Shown here in pieces: positions 56,289 through 63,758 of a DNA stretch of 64,000 nucleotides. Numbering within the stretch: the stretch's first letter is position 1; the number at the start of each line of letters is the position of its first letter. The notes below the pieces were generated by a model. The model did no database searches, was not told the origin of the DNA, and was given only the letters and a program-made list of their open reading frames with translations. Source of the DNA: Bradyrhizobium sp. JYMT SZCCT0428. GTDB taxonomy: Bacteria > Pseudomonadota > Alphaproteobacteria > Rhizobiales > Xanthobacteraceae. The stretch covers positions 38,024-102,023 of the forward strand of contig NZ_JAFCLS010000032.1 of assembly GCF_018131075.1 (NCBI RefSeq). The letters are read 5' to 3'. A program made the position numbers and the translations under genes.

Positions 56289-56630
56289 ATGACCCAGCGC
56301 TCGAAGCGGACGCCCCAGGCTCGAACGAGACATGAGAAAAAATCGGCCTCTGAGCGGGCCTCTTTAAAATTTCAAGCCCAGAAACATGTCTCAGTAGCAA
56401 TCGCCGGACTGGTTCAAATCATGCGAACCTGCAAAAACGACAGCCTCCGTGTATCAGCGATCAACATGCTGTTGGATCGGGGATACGGCAAACCGCCCCA
56501 GTCATTGGACGTGGCCGTTTGGGACGCGACCCCCCTCCCTGAGATCAGGGACGACATGAGCTTGGCGGAATCTCAGGCGCTCTACCGAGAGATAAACCAA
56601 AAGCTGCCGGGCCGCCCGCGCGGCTACTAG
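56289..56630 (+). CDS. LLDRGYGKP-motif small protein, copy 2
   Basis: 113 residues. Basic N-terminus (MTQRSKRTPQARTRHEKKS), then the same helical motif as copy 1, then an acidic stretch (DDMSLAESQALYREI) and a basic Pro-rich end (KLPGRPRGY). It is divergent from copy 1 with no operon partner visible after it. Function unknown. Confidence 0.7.
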   Translation: MTQRSKRTPQARTRHEKKSASERASLKFQAQKHVSVAIAGLVQIMRTCKNDSLRVSAINMLLDRGYGKPPQSLDVAVWDATPLPEIRDDMSLAESQALYREINQKLPGRPRGY

Positions 56631-56643
56631 CTAGGGTGCCCCC

Positions 56644-57327
56644 TTAACTCCGCAGTTTTGAAGGGCGACCTTGTCGATTCCAGTTTGCCCCGGTTTTTGC
56701 GATAGTCGATTTCCAAATCGCGTTAAAGTGGCGGGAAGAGACGCCGAAATTTTCAACGGCCTCGCGGCAATATGTCGGTTTCGGACGAGGCTTGTGCTCT
56801 GGACTGGCGCGCATTTCCGCCTCCAACCAGTCGGCGCACTTTTTTGCAGCGGGGGCCGGTTTCCACTGCTGCCTTTTGCGGAGCAACTCAAGAACTTCGG
56901 CTTTGTCAATGAGCAGGCGACTGCCTTCGTGACGACCGATGCGTTCGCCCACTGACGAGCGAATGACCCCGCTGCGAATAATCTGGTCGTAGAAGGCGAC
57001 GTATTGCCAATCTGCTGTTTCCAGTCGAACGAAACCTGATGCAGCAGCTATTTTAGCGGTGAGGCCGCCGTTCAATACAGCTAGGCGTATGACACGAACA
57101 GCTTCTTCTCGTTTGCACCACGCAGCAAAACTTTCCGCGTTAGGTCCAGACCCCATGGTTGGTGACCCATCCAACGGGCCCAACAGTGTTTGAAGCACGG
57201 TAGGCGGCGGTGCCGTCGCAATATCGCGGTTGCTCATTTGGGCGGTGAGCAGGGTCACCACTTCCGGCAGCGTGACATGATCTAGCGGAATCGGGTCGAT
57301 GGCCGATGGCGCGATGTGTGCATGCAT
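56644..57327 (-). CDS. Island hypothetical protein with possible HTH region
   Basis: 227 residues, soluble. Contains AWCKREEAVRVIRLAVLNGGLTAKIAAASGFVRLE and a C-terminal basic part (PRPKPTYCREAVENFGVSSRHFNAIWKSTIAKTGANW) that could be a helix-turn-helix: REAVENFGVSSRHFNAIWKS has HTH-like spacing. Start ATG 57327 with AGGAGAAG upstream; TTG 57342 is an unlikely alternative. Not assigned to a family; a DNA-binding phage-type protein is possible. Confidence 0.6.
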   Translation of the reverse strand: MHAHIAPSAIDPIPLDHVTLPEVVTLLTAQMSNRDIATAPPPTVLQTLLGPLDGSPTMGSGPNAESFAAWCKREEAVRVIRLAVLNGGLTAKIAAASGFVRLETADWQYVAFYDQIIRSGVIRSSVGERIGRHEGSRLLIDKAEVLELLRKRQQWKPAPAAKKCADWLEAEMRASPEHKPRPKPTYCREAVENFGVSSRHFNAIWKSTIAKTGANWNRQGRPSKLRS

Positions 57328-57342
57328 GACTTCTCCTAACAA

Positions 57343-57613
57343 AGAATCACTGCTCGACCCTGTTTTACACTACGGTGAACCTTGGGCCAAACGCGGAATG
57401 GGATCGCACACCGCCCCCGCCGCGGGGAAGCCTGTGGCCGCGCAGCCCCATCCCGCAGGGGAGCCATGTCAGTCCAGGTCCAGCTCTATCGATAAACACA
57501 AGGCGCTCAGGATCGACGCGATCAGCGTTCGCCCACTGACTTTTTCTTTGCTCTGACAGCTAGTTCAAAAGATTTTTCCGTGTCTGGCCCTTCCGGGTGC
57601 CGGTTAAGCGCAC
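57343..57613. other. Intergenic in island
   Basis: 270 bases with several small frames and no supported gene, operator or repeat. Confidence 0.5.
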
Positions 57614-57883
57614 TTATCCGCCCCGATCGGCGATGCGCTCGAGACGCCGCTTCAGACGCGCGCCTAGACCTCCGCCGTTCTCCTCAATCAACTCCACTCC
57701 GGCATACTCAAGTGCCCTGCGTATCGCGGTAGCATTGGCAACGGTCATCGCCGTAATTCCGTCGACAGATTCCGCACGATGGATTGTCGCCATGCTAACC
57801 CCTGACTCGCGCGCAAGGTCTGCAGCAGACCAACGAAGTAGAGCCCGTGCCGCCCGCATTTGAGCTCCCAAAATATTCGTCAT
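57614..57883 (-). CDS. XRE-family helix-turn-helix regulator
   Basis: 89 residues, a single Cro/CI-type HTH. Core MRAARALLRWSAADLARESGVSMATIHRAE is the five-helix HTH (A-A-D-L-A-x-x-S-G-V-S-x-x-T-I-x-R-x-E), followed by AIRRALEYAGVELIEENGGG, the usual tail of short alphaproteobacterial XRE proteins. Divergent from the YqaJ pseudogene with a strong palindrome between them, so it probably repressed that recombination operon as well as itself. Confidence 0.88.
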   Translation of the reverse strand: MTNILGAQMRAARALLRWSAADLARESGVSMATIHRAESVDGITAMTVANATAIRRALEYAGVELIEENGGGLGARLKRRLERIADRGG

Positions 57884-57937
57884 GAGCGGGGCAGCTCCGG
57901 ATCGTTGTTGACAAAATTTTATTCATATGACAAATTA

Positions 57938-57953
57938 TTCGTCATATGACGAA
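57938..57953. promoter_or_regulatory. Operator palindrome of the XRE regulator
   Basis: TTCGTCATATGACGAA is a perfect 16-base palindrome. A degraded copy (ATTCATATGACAAAT) lies 7 bases away, and a half site ATTCGTCAT overlaps the XRE start codon (57875-57883). The spacing suits cooperative binding and autorepression. Confidence 0.7.
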
Positions 57954-57964
57954 GGGGTCGCAGC

Positions 57965-58749
57965 ATGACGAATCACCTTTCACGACGCTCCTTTATAGGC
58001 GGGTCTGACGCTCGGATCATAATGGGGGACGACGAGGCAACCTTGGTACGGCTCTGACGGGAGAAGCGCGGCGAGGTCGAGCCCGAGGACCTGTCTGGCA
58101 ACCTAGTCGTCCAACTCGGCACCGTGACCGAGCACCTCAATCGGCAGTGGTACGAACGCAACACCGGCCAAATCGTCACCAAGGTGCAGTGTCAGGTGTT
58201 TCATCCGGTCAAACGCTGGATGGCGGCAACATTGGACGGCATGGTTGAGGGCACGGGCGCCGTGTTCGAAGCCAAGTTCATGCTGCCCTGGTCGTTCTCG
58301 GAAGAAGTGGCTGCCGGGAAGCACATGGCGCAGCTCCAACACAATATGTGGGTCGTGGCGTCCAAAACGGCGGTGCTCTCCATCATCACCGTGGCGGTAA
58401 ATGGGTGGAGATGACGATACCGGCAGATCCGCTGTACCAGCATCTTCTGCTAACCGCTGAACAGAAGTTCTGGCGCAGCGTCGAAACGGGCGAGGCCCCT
58501 TGCCTGTTTGGCGTCGAGCCGCCACGTCCAAAGGTCGAGGCGGTCCGCACCGTCGATATGAGCGGGTCAAACGCCTGGGCGGAGTTTGCCAACCTATTCC
58601 GGCAGACCCGACAAGCGGCAATGAACCACGAGCGATCAAAGAGCGAGCTCAAGGCACTTGTGCCTGAGGATGCGAAAGAAGCGGCAGGGCACGGGGTGCG
58701 GGCCAAGCGCTCGAAGTCCGGCGCGATCAGCCTTGATCTGGCGAGCTAG
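57965..58749 (+). pseudogene. YqaJ-type recombinase/exonuclease, inactivated
   Basis: The reading frame from ATG 57965 translates as MTNHLSRRSFIGGSDARIIM then GDDEATLVRL, and hits TGA at 58055 where the family has Trp (REKRGEVEPEDLSGNLVVQLG follows in frame). It continues as YqaJ (TGAVFEAKFMLPWSFSEE, AQLQHNMWV) until about 58391, where loss of one G in a GGTGGC stretch shifts it. The rest (GGKWVEMTIPADPLYQHLL onward to AISLDLAS) lies in another frame. Two independent lesions leave the gene dead. The YqaJ family supplies phage-type exonuclease for recombination with the ERF protein that follows. Confidence 0.88.
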
Positions 58750-58753
58750 GTGC

Positions 58754-59974
58754 ATGGCCATGCAGCGCTCCAGCAATAAAATTGGCGCGCTCGCGACTGC
58801 GCTTTCCAAGGCACAGAGCGAGCTGGCCAACCCCGAGAAGACGCTGACCGCGACCCTGCCCGGGGCTGTGCCAGGTGGGCCGGAAAAAACCTTCCGATAT
58901 GCGTCATTGGCGAGCGGTCTCGAGCTCGTGCGCAAATGCCTGGGGCAACATGAGATTGCCACCGTCCAGGCCACAGGCATCGATCGCGACACCGGCCTGA
59001 TCCGCCTGACCACAACACTCGTACACGCCTCGGGCGAATGGATGTCGTCGGACTGGCCGGTTTGCCCGGTGGGGGAGACCGCCTCCCCGCACCGGATGGG
59101 AGCGGCACTGACCTATGCCCGGCGTTATGGACTGTTCACCCTGGTGGGAATCGCCGGTGAAGACGATCTCGACGCGCCGGACCTTTCCAGTTCAAATGAC
59201 CCCATTCTAACAAACAAGAGCCCGCCGCCTAACCGTGGCCCGGACAATATGGCACTCGGCGCCTATCCAGCGGAGACTTCCAAACGACCGTTGCCGGCTT
59301 TCGCGCGCGGCCGTCACGCTGAACGGCCGGAAGCTGCGCTTTTGCCAGCCGAGGCAACGAAAGTGCGCGATCAACTGATTGCCGAACTCGCCAGGCTTGA
59401 GGGGCTGGCGCAGTTAACGTCATGGGCGCAAGGTGCATTGCCCCGCAAAAACCGGATCTCGAACCTGGATGCCTTAGCCGTCGAAGCCGCCTTCGAGAAG
59501 CGGCTCAAAGAGATCGGCGACGTGACCGTGGACGCTCAAGTGCGCGAGCCCAAACCCGAATGGGCGCCCGCCGAGGTCGACGTTGCCTTTGCGCGAAAGA
59601 ATCTCGGATCGAAGGAGGTCATCGTGCGCAGCAAGCCAGTGCGCGAGCGCGATCGCGGCCATCTGAAGTATGTTGCGGGCCAACCCTGTCTGGCATGCGG
59701 TCGCTCCCCATCGGATCCTCACCACATAAAATACGCAGACAGCTGGACGGTCGGACGCAAGGTTAGCGACCGCTTCACCGTGCCCTTGTGCCGGCTACAT
59801 CATCGCGAACTGCACCGCCGGGGCAACGAACGTGTCTGGTGGCAGCAAAAGGGGATCGACCCCTTGCCCCTCGCGGACGCCCTCTGGAAAACGACGCATA
59901 TCACTGACCCCGCCTCCGCTTCGCTTGACGGCAGCGGCCCACCGGATGGGGTTAACGGAAATGTTTATCGGTAG
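58754..59974 (+). CDS. ERF single-strand annealing protein fused to an HNH-type domain
   Basis: 406 residues. The ERF domain (about 5-140) has FRYASLASGLELVRKCLGQHEIA and HRMGAALTYARRYGLFTLVGIAGEDDLDAPD. A long linker (140-300) is followed by an HNH/DUF968-like zinc module (PCLACGRSPSDPHHIKYADS, VPLCRLHHRELHRRG) with Cys312, Cys315, His323/324, Cys346 and His349/350. Anneals single strands in phage-like recombination; the HNH part may nick DNA. Frame intact, directly after the YqaJ pseudogene. ATG 58760 is an alternative start. Confidence 0.88.
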   Translation: MAMQRSSNKIGALATALSKAQSELANPEKTLTATLPGAVPGGPEKTFRYASLASGLELVRKCLGQHEIATVQATGIDRDTGLIRLTTTLVHASGEWMSSDWPVCPVGETASPHRMGAALTYARRYGLFTLVGIAGEDDLDAPDLSSSNDPILTNKSPPPNRGPDNMALGAYPAETSKRPLPAFARGRHAERPEAALLPAEATKVRDQLIAELARLEGLAQLTSWAQGALPRKNRISNLDALAVEAAFEKRLKEIGDVTVDAQVREPKPEWAPAEVDVAFARKNLGSKEVIVRSKPVRERDRGHLKYVAGQPCLACGRSPSDPHHIKYADSWTVGRKVSDRFTVPLCRLHHRELHRRGNERVWWQQKGIDPLPLADALWKTTHITDPASASLDGSGPPDGVNGNVYR

Positions 59975-60039
59975 ACTCAGGCTTCCCAGGACAGCCTCAG
60001 TTTTACGAAACGAACCCAATCTTAAGGCTCGGAGGCCGA

Positions 60040-60666
60040 ATGACTTCATCACGGCAGATTCAGGCTAATCGACTCAATGCGCAGCTCAGCACAGGTCCCG
60101 TGAGCGAAAACGGGAAGCAGAGATCGCGACGCAATGCTGTGCGTCATGGGTTGACTGCCGAGACTATTATCGATGCTTTGGAAGATGCCGAAGACTATGC
60201 TTCCTTCGAAATGGCGGTCGCAGCGGATTTTGAGGCCCGGAGAGCAGTCGAGCGCGAACTGGTGCTGCGCCTGGCAAGCGTGCTCTGGCGCCTGCGGCGT
60301 GCCACCGCGATAGAGAGCGGTCTGTTCAGGATTCAGGCTCAGCATTTGCTGCAGTTTCGGCGCTCTCGAAAAAAACAGATCAATCATCCATACCGAACCG
60401 GCCTGTCAACAGCTTCCAACGTCCTTGAAGGACAGGAAACCGGCCGTCTTCTCTGCAGTGACGACATACCCCTCCCAGACAAGACCAATCATCCGGACGA
60501 TCTAACGCAATCCTTCATTCGATTGACCAATCTGGCGAGTTGCCCTCTTGACCGGCTCAGCCGTTATGAAGCAGCGCTCTGGCGTCAGGCGTGCCAAATC
60601 CTGTTTGCTCTGCAGTTCGTGGACCGCGGAAGATCACCTAAGGCAGGGAAATTGCGCTGGCGGTAG
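60040..60666 (+). CDS. STGP-motif hypothetical protein, copy 2
   Basis: 208 residues. N-terminus RQIQANRLNAQLSTGPVS and NGKQRSRRNAVRHGLTAETI matches copy 1 at 54578, with a divergent helical C-terminal part (ERELVLRLASVLWRLRRATAIESGLFRIQ). This version fits the common rhizobial family more closely. ATG with perfect GGAGG seven bases before. The sequence AAACGAACCCAATC lies just upstream. Confidence 0.75.
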   Translation: MTSSRQIQANRLNAQLSTGPVSENGKQRSRRNAVRHGLTAETIIDALEDAEDYASFEMAVAADFEARRAVERELVLRLASVLWRLRRATAIESGLFRIQAQHLLQFRRSRKKQINHPYRTGLSTASNVLEGQETGRLLCSDDIPLPDKTNHPDDLTQSFIRLTNLASCPLDRLSRYEAALWRQACQILFALQFVDRGRSPKAGKLRWR

Positions 60667-61143
60667 TTCTGGGAGCGGCGAGGCCAGGTACCGGGTCCGG
60701 CTCCCGTCTGACCGCTTTACCGCCTTGGTTGTAGAGAGGCGCCGATGGCGTCTCGCGGATGTTTAGCCCCGTTCCTCCGCAGTGAATTGGTCCAACATTG
60801 CTGACCTCGACGTTTTTACAACGTTCATGCTTCGCACGCCTCGGTTAGATCCTTAGATGTGAGGAAATCGCTAGCCGAAATTAATGAGATTCACGCCGCT
60901 CAGCATGATTTCCGCTTGCCTTGAGCCCTGCGCCTCATCGCTACCGGTGAGGATCACATATCCGATCGTGTTTCCGCGCTGATTTTGCCTCACGGCCGGT
61001 TTGACTTCGGAAGCGGGCGGCGAGGCGCGCCGCCCGCTAAGCGCGCGTGACCGGCATCCACCTAGGTGGGTATTGTCGGATGGCATAATCGCGAAGAAGG
61101 GACAGTGCCACGAATACCATCTCTCATGCCCCGACAGCCATTA
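60667..61143. other. Intergenic in island
   Basis: About 475 bases. A minus-strand frame 60871-61086 begins with ATG but lacks a ribosome site and a recognisable product. Nothing else supported. Confidence 0.5.
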
Positions 61144-61509
61144 TCACCTCGTCACCCGCGGGAGAAAGCCCAAAATGGTTTGGGCCAACAGGACGCCCGT
61201 GATGCCGCCCGCAACCTTTTGGATGACGTCGAAAATTTCCGCATCACGGGACGGTATCAGTACTTGTAAGGCCTCGAGCAACACAGCAACGAGAGCAACG
61301 GGCACACTCGCGACAAAAATGCGGCCAGGCAAGAGAAACGCGAGTAGGCAGCCCAATAGACCATAGGCACTGAAGCGCTCGATAACCACGATCCAGTAGG
61401 CCTCGTGGTGGCCCACCAACGCCGGTCGACCGGCCAGCTTGGTAAGAGTGGCATAAGCGATCAAGATAATGCAGATCACAGTCGCGGCTATGAGCTTCTT
61501 CTGGGGCAT
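61144..61509 (-). CDS. VanZ-like membrane protein
   Basis: 121 residues, four hydrophobic segments. YATLTKLAGRPALVG, ERFSAYGLLGCLLAFLLP and ALLEALQVLIPSRDAEIFDVIQKVAGGITGVLLAQ agree with the VanZ-like family (R-D-x-x-x-x-D at the third/fourth helix). Such proteins are common beside exopolysaccharide genes; here only an epimerase remnant is near. ATG 61509, or GTG 61527. Confidence 0.78.
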   Translation of the reverse strand: MPQKKLIAATVICIILIAYATLTKLAGRPALVGHHEAYWIVVIERFSAYGLLGCLLAFLLPGRIFVASVPVALVAVLLEALQVLIPSRDAEIFDVIQKVAGGITGVLLAQTILGFLPRVTR

Positions 61510-61838
61510 GATGCGACCATAAATCACGAAGAGCGCTGTGTTGCCCCCAAAACAAAAAACAAGGTTAAAGAGCCTTTTTTCCGATACGCCTACGCAATCG
61601 AGAGGTGTCTTCGCTGGATCGACGCTGTTCGACCCAACCCTTCTCGAACAGGCTTTTTCTCAAGGCGGGGACGATCAGGCAGATCCCTGCGTCCGAACCC
61701 AGTCGCCAACCCGCAGGTGCTGCAAACTGACGATAGGATCGTCATGCAAAAGTCGATGCTGGACTGCATCGGAGAATGTCAACTTTGTGACGGCTCTTCG
61801 GTCCACTTCGTTTTTGATGGACCATGGTGCAGCCTCTT
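61510..61838. other. Intergenic in island
   Basis: 330 bases with weak overlapping frames on both strands and no supported gene. Confidence 0.4.
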
Positions 61839-62093
61839 TCAGGAAGACTTCGTTGAGCGAACACGGCGTGCTCGGGCTCGATCTTCCCAACGGTCGAGCA
61901 TTTGCCCGAGATCGCCATGCTTTGGGTTGGAGGGAGGCCGGTTAGTATTTGCGTGCTGCAGCCAATCCGGTTCCCTGTAGTTTTTCCATATGCGTGCACG
62001 TTCTCTCCGCCGGTGGGAGATTCGGTCACGGGTATAATAGCCAGCTCCGTAGGCCAGCCCGAGCAACACCAACAAAATCAAGACGCCCTGCAA
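61839..62093 (-). CDS. Small membrane-anchored basic protein, unknown
   Basis: 84 residues. One N-terminal helix (GVLILLVLLGLAYGAGYYT) and a highly charged cytosolic part (RDRISHRRRERARIWKNY, LDRWEDRARARRVRSTKSS). The TTG start at 62093 is supported by GGAG eight bases upstream; no in-frame ATG exists nearby. Unknown family. Confidence 0.5.
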   Translation of the reverse strand: MQGVLILLVLLGLAYGAGYYTRDRISHRRRERARIWKNYREPDWLQHANTNRPPSNPKHGDLGQMLDRWEDRARARRVRSTKSS

Positions 62094-62126
62094 CAGAGAT
62101 ACTCCATTTGGTCGAGGCGGAAATTG

Positions 62127-62336
62127 TCAGGAAACTACCCAGATGACGATTGCCGAGCACAATCTGCCGAGAGCATAGACCCATCCCGCCATCGCCGGGA
62201 TTATTGCTGCTGCGTAAAGTGCAGCCACAACTAATTCACCGCGACGCGATCGGGAACCCGTTGGATTGGGCTCTGTGACATCAATGCTGAGTTGGTTTGC
62301 GGTGATTTCGATTGTAGAGGCGGGAATTGCTGACAA
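62127..62336 (-). CDS. Small single-pass membrane protein, uncertain
   Basis: 69 residues. A polar N-terminal part (ITANQLSIDVTEPNPTGSRSRRG) and one long helix (ELVVAALYAAAIIPAMAGWVYALGRLCSAIVIWVV). TTG start preceded by GAGGACC. Small, with no homologue recognised; could be spurious. Confidence 0.4.
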   Translation of the reverse strand: MSAIPASTIEITANQLSIDVTEPNPTGSRSRRGELVVAALYAAAIIPAMAGWVYALGRLCSAIVIWVVS

Positions 62337-62468
62337 ATTTTGGTCCTCACGACGATCATTCTAGCCTTGCCAAGAAACCCATTAGCAGGGGCGTTTGGCA
62401 AAAGTTTGAACGCGCTGTGACGGACTTGCCGCAGTTCACTCCGGGTGCTTCTGGCGACACGATCAATA

Positions 62469-62561
62469 TCATTTGACCGTGAGTATGGCGGCAGCGCCGA
62501 GCAGCGCCGCGCTAATCAGTACAAACGGCTCGCATTTTGCTTTGTCGTTCGCTTGGCTCAT
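62469..62561 (-). CDS. Possible 30-residue membrane peptide
   Basis: Too short for ordinary gene finding. Polar start (MSQANDKAKCEP) then one helix (FVLISAALLGAAAILTVK). ATG start but no clear ribosome site. Included because similar mini-membrane peptides sit beside it. Confidence 0.25.
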   Translation of the reverse strand: MSQANDKAKCEPFVLISAALLGAAAILTVK

Positions 62562-62638
62562 AGGGACATATGGCCCGTAGGCGTCGGCCGGCATCATCGC
62601 ACGCGACGATGTCACTTCACGGTCGCCTTGGCCCACGG

Positions 62639-62761
62639 CTACCCATGCGATCCGAACTTCTTGCGACGGAGATCGTCGAGTTTATCGAGATACCTGCTGT
62701 GGCGCCTGCCGGCGACAACGATCGCCGTGCAAACAAACAGCCCTCCCAAAGCCCAAATCAT
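62639..62761 (-). CDS. Small 40-residue membrane peptide downstream of the PilZ remnant
   Basis: One N-terminal helix (MIWALGGLFVCTAIVVAG) then a basic stretch (RRHSRYLDKLDDLRRKKFG). ATG 62761 lies five bases after the PilZ-remnant stop, and GAGGA in the end of that gene would be its ribosome site, so it looks translationally coupled. Confidence 0.4.
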   Translation of the reverse strand: MIWALGGLFVCTAIVVAGRRHSRYLDKLDDLRRKKFGSHG

Positions 62762-62766
62762 CTAAC

Positions 62767-63029
62767 TCAGTTCCTCAAGTCATCCGATAGAAAAGTCGTA
62801 CCAATGTAGCGACCGCGGAACCAAATTATACGGCATAATTGAATGCTCTTGAAATTGTCCAATGTGATCCTGAACGTGCCCGAAATGGCATCGGGATCAT
62901 TTAACCGCAGCCCGATTCCACATCGTTGATGTCGCGCAGCGCGCAAGAGAATACGCCGCGCTCCTGGCCGAAAAAAATCAGAGCTCCGTCTGTCGTCTTT
63001 TGCCTGTCTGTTTGCCGTCGCTCAGCCAT
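62767..63029 (-). pseudogene. Frameshifted PilZ-domain protein
   Basis: From ATG 63029 the frame gives MAERRQTDRQKTTDGALIFF and GQERGVFSCALRDINDV, then stops early. Dropping one base at about 62919 restores GIGLRLNDPDAISGTFRITL, then a frame through CRIIWFRGRYIGTTFLSDDL to a stop at 62767, exactly in register (about 87 residues, the usual size of short alphaproteobacterial PilZ proteins). The c-di-GMP motif RxxxR (R5QTDR9) is kept, and the second reads D-x-N-x-x-G instead of D/N-x-S-x-x-G. Sequencing error cannot be ruled out. Confidence 0.75.
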
Positions 63030-63084
63030 ATCCAAGGCTGCTTTTCCAGCAATGAGGTCCTGCCGTTAAGCTGAATTGTCAGGC

Positions 63085-63462
63085 TTAACGCCGGCTTTTC
63101 TTATGAAGCGCTTGTTTGGAAATCCCAAGGCAAGCGCCAATCATGTCCAACGAAGCCCCCACCTTTCGCGCTCTTTCGATCGCAAACAAAAATTCGATGC
63201 CGTTTCTCACATCGATGGTCGCCTGGACGGCGGCCGCGGATTTCTCTCGGTTTCGAGCAAGACGGCGAATTTTCCTGGTTCGCTTTACATCAGCATCCCT
63301 GGCGATTTGGGAAGGATGCTGGACGCCCTTTAGACGGTAGTACCGGCTCGTTACCGATCCCAGCGGCATGCCAAGGCGTTCTGATATTTCGCGAAAGCTC
63401 AAACCTTCCGACTTCAAAGACAGAATCAGATCGTCTGATGCGTATCTGGACCGGATCAACAT
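63085..63462 (-). CDS. Putative HTH DNA-binding protein
   Basis: 125 residues. N-terminal helix-turn-helix: DDLILSLKSEGLSFREISERLGMPLGSVTSRYYRLKG reads like sigma-region-4/homeodomain-type HTH (S-F-R-E-I-S-E-R-L-G-x-P-x-G-S-V-x-S-R). A basic linker (RTRKIRRLARNREK) leads to a second HTH-like element (GASLDMIGACLGISKQALHKKSRR). Not assigned to a named family. Strand and position place it just downstream of the epimerase remnant. Confidence 0.6.
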   Translation of the reverse strand: MLIRSRYASDDLILSLKSEGLSFREISERLGMPLGSVTSRYYRLKGVQHPSQIARDADVKRTRKIRRLARNREKSAAAVQATIDVRNGIEFLFAIERARKVGASLDMIGACLGISKQALHKKSRR

Positions 63463-63528
63463 GTTCGGTCACCCGCAGCTTGTACAATCTCGAAAGCGGT
63501 GGCAGCGATCGGTCGATCCCGCATCGTC

Positions 63529-63626
63529 TCAGGCCTTGTAGTGGTTGCGATACCAGTCGACTGGCGGGCAATATGGAAGCCGATGAAACCGGCGGCACCC
63601 GTTACCAATACGGCCTGATCGGACAT
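63529..63626 (-). pseudogene. Deletion scar of a sugar-nucleotide epimerase
   Basis: The N-terminal codons MSDQAVLVTGAAGFIGFHIA (NAD-binding GxxGxxG of UDP-glucuronate epimerase-type enzymes) are followed almost at once, in another frame, by VDWYRNHYKA and a stop, the usual C-terminal end of that family. About 300 middle residues are missing. This looks like one internal deletion at about 63565. Confidence 0.72.
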
Positions 63627-63758
63627 TGCTATCCCCAAGGACATTGCGGTTTACGTTTGTGGCTCGACGCGAGGGATATCCAAACCATGGTTTAATTTCT
63701 TCCGAAAGTTCGGCGTTCGGGGCCGCTGTGTATCGCCGGAAATTCATCTCTGCGATGA

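Noticed and set aside
60871..61086. 71-codon minus-strand ORF in the island
   Set aside because: ATG start but no ribosome site, no repeat of the codon pattern of neighbours and no recognisable product.
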